A stretch of DNA of 63,892 bases from Rikenellaceae bacterium (GTDB lineage: Bacteria > Bacteroidota > Bacteroidia > Bacteroidales > Rikenellaceae). Shown here piece after piece: positions 63,807 through 63,892 of this stretch. A model generated the notes under the pieces. It did not search any database and was not told the origin of the DNA. It saw only the letters and a program-made list of their open reading frames with translations. The translations under genes were made by a program, and so were the position numbers. How positions within the stretch are numbered: position 1 is the stretch's first letter; each line of letters begins with the position of its first letter. The stretch covers positions 1-63,892 of the forward strand of contig SUZE01000012.1 of NCBI GenBank assembly GCA_015060075.1, given 5' to 3'.

Positions 63807-63892
63807 AAAACTTTTAGCGCACCCCATAAAGCGAACGGAGTGAGCGCCCCCAGTAAGGGCGGAACGCCCGCCCCCAGTAACCCCCAGAAAGG
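63807..63892. repeat. hairpin array, copy of 57815-57910, cut by window end
   Basis: TTTTAGCGCACCCCATAAAG, GCGAACGGAGTGAGCGC, CCCCCAG, GGGCGGAACGCCCGC, CCCCCAGTAA and CCCCCAGAAAGG follow each other as in the array downstream of the thiamine receptor. It runs off the window edge. Confidence 0.8.

Overview
The window looks like chromosomal DNA of a Bacteroidales bacterium, possibly Rikenellaceae/Alistipes-like (family placement is a guess). The reasons are: -7 boxes of the form TAnnTTTG before many genes with few strong Shine-Dalgarno sites; a fused LpxC-FabZ; a complete Na+-NQR operon; two large TonB-dependent receptors, one with a CarboxypepD_reg-like domain; a GH97 enzyme; an OmpP1/FadL-type porin; and Bacteroidetes families such as the HsdR-N orphan and PNGase F-like lipoprotein. 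No rRNA, IS transposase, integrase or CRISPR array was found.

Layout. 0.1-3.8 kb: a surface-decoration operon (LuxE-like, LicD, GT2 glycosyltransferase, glycerophosphodiesterase). 3.8-4.3 kb: tRNA-Ser(CGA) whose 3' end and terminator are duplicated. 4.5-7.2 kb: an unusual Tyr/Trp/His/Ser-rich lipoprotein and a FadL-like porin. 7.7-9.2 kb: YitT-like membrane protein and GNAT. 9.3-13 kb: adk, thiL and GH97. 13.4-17.7 kb: tRNA-Gln(CTG), an NHS-type MFS transporter, an SPFH / ribbon-helix-helix / membrane protein cluster, and DUF975. 17.8-19.6 kb: TatD and PNGase F-like lipoprotein. 19.8-25.5 kb: nqrABCDEF. 26-29.4 kb: K+/H+ antiporter, PldA, TonB-like protein. 29.5-33 kb: lpxC-fabZ, lpxA, metallophosphoesterase. 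33.4-39.4 kb (minus): CoA-transferase, infB, nusA, rimP. 39.6-42.1 kb: an orphan phage-type module (terminase large subunit, 105-aa protein, divergent S24 repressor). 42.2-48.2 kb: lacZ-type GH2, small lipoprotein, HsdR-N protein, and a GH2-like pseudoenzyme. 48.3-52.6 kb (minus): lipid kinase, pepD, phoH, beta-barrel protein. 52.8-55.3 kb: der and a second, degenerate phosphoesterase. 55.4-58.7 kb: TPP riboswitch, TonB receptor, PnuT. 58.7-62.1 kb (minus): FMN riboswitch and a 1035-aa TonB receptor. 62.2-63.8 kb: hypothetical protein and rsmI.

Vitamin supply is a theme: the TPP riboswitch heads an outer-membrane receptor plus a PnuC-family permease (thiamine uptake), thiL makes TPP, and the FMN riboswitch heads a second receptor (predicted flavin or flavin-precursor uptake). 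Envelope lipid work is another: lpxC-fabZ, lpxA, PldA, LicD, glycerophosphodiesterase, lipid kinase.

The most unusual material lies between the genes. (1) Nine 110-200 bp imperfect palindromes sit just after stop codons of + strand genes; they share an architecture and a tip hairpin whose two sides change together (CATAG/CTATG, AATAC/GTATT, TTTAC/GTAAA, CATAC/GTATG), while stem sequences differ. (2) Mostly heptameric tandem repeats (AATTGTC, GCATTTT, GGAAAAC, CTCAACT, TTAGCCA and others) fill gene junctions and run into coding sequence (pldA, the TPP-controlled receptor, phoH and rsmI 3' ends, the 62.2 kb gene) and into the TPP riboswitch. (3) Short GC-rich hairpins alternate with a constant spacer in several arrays.
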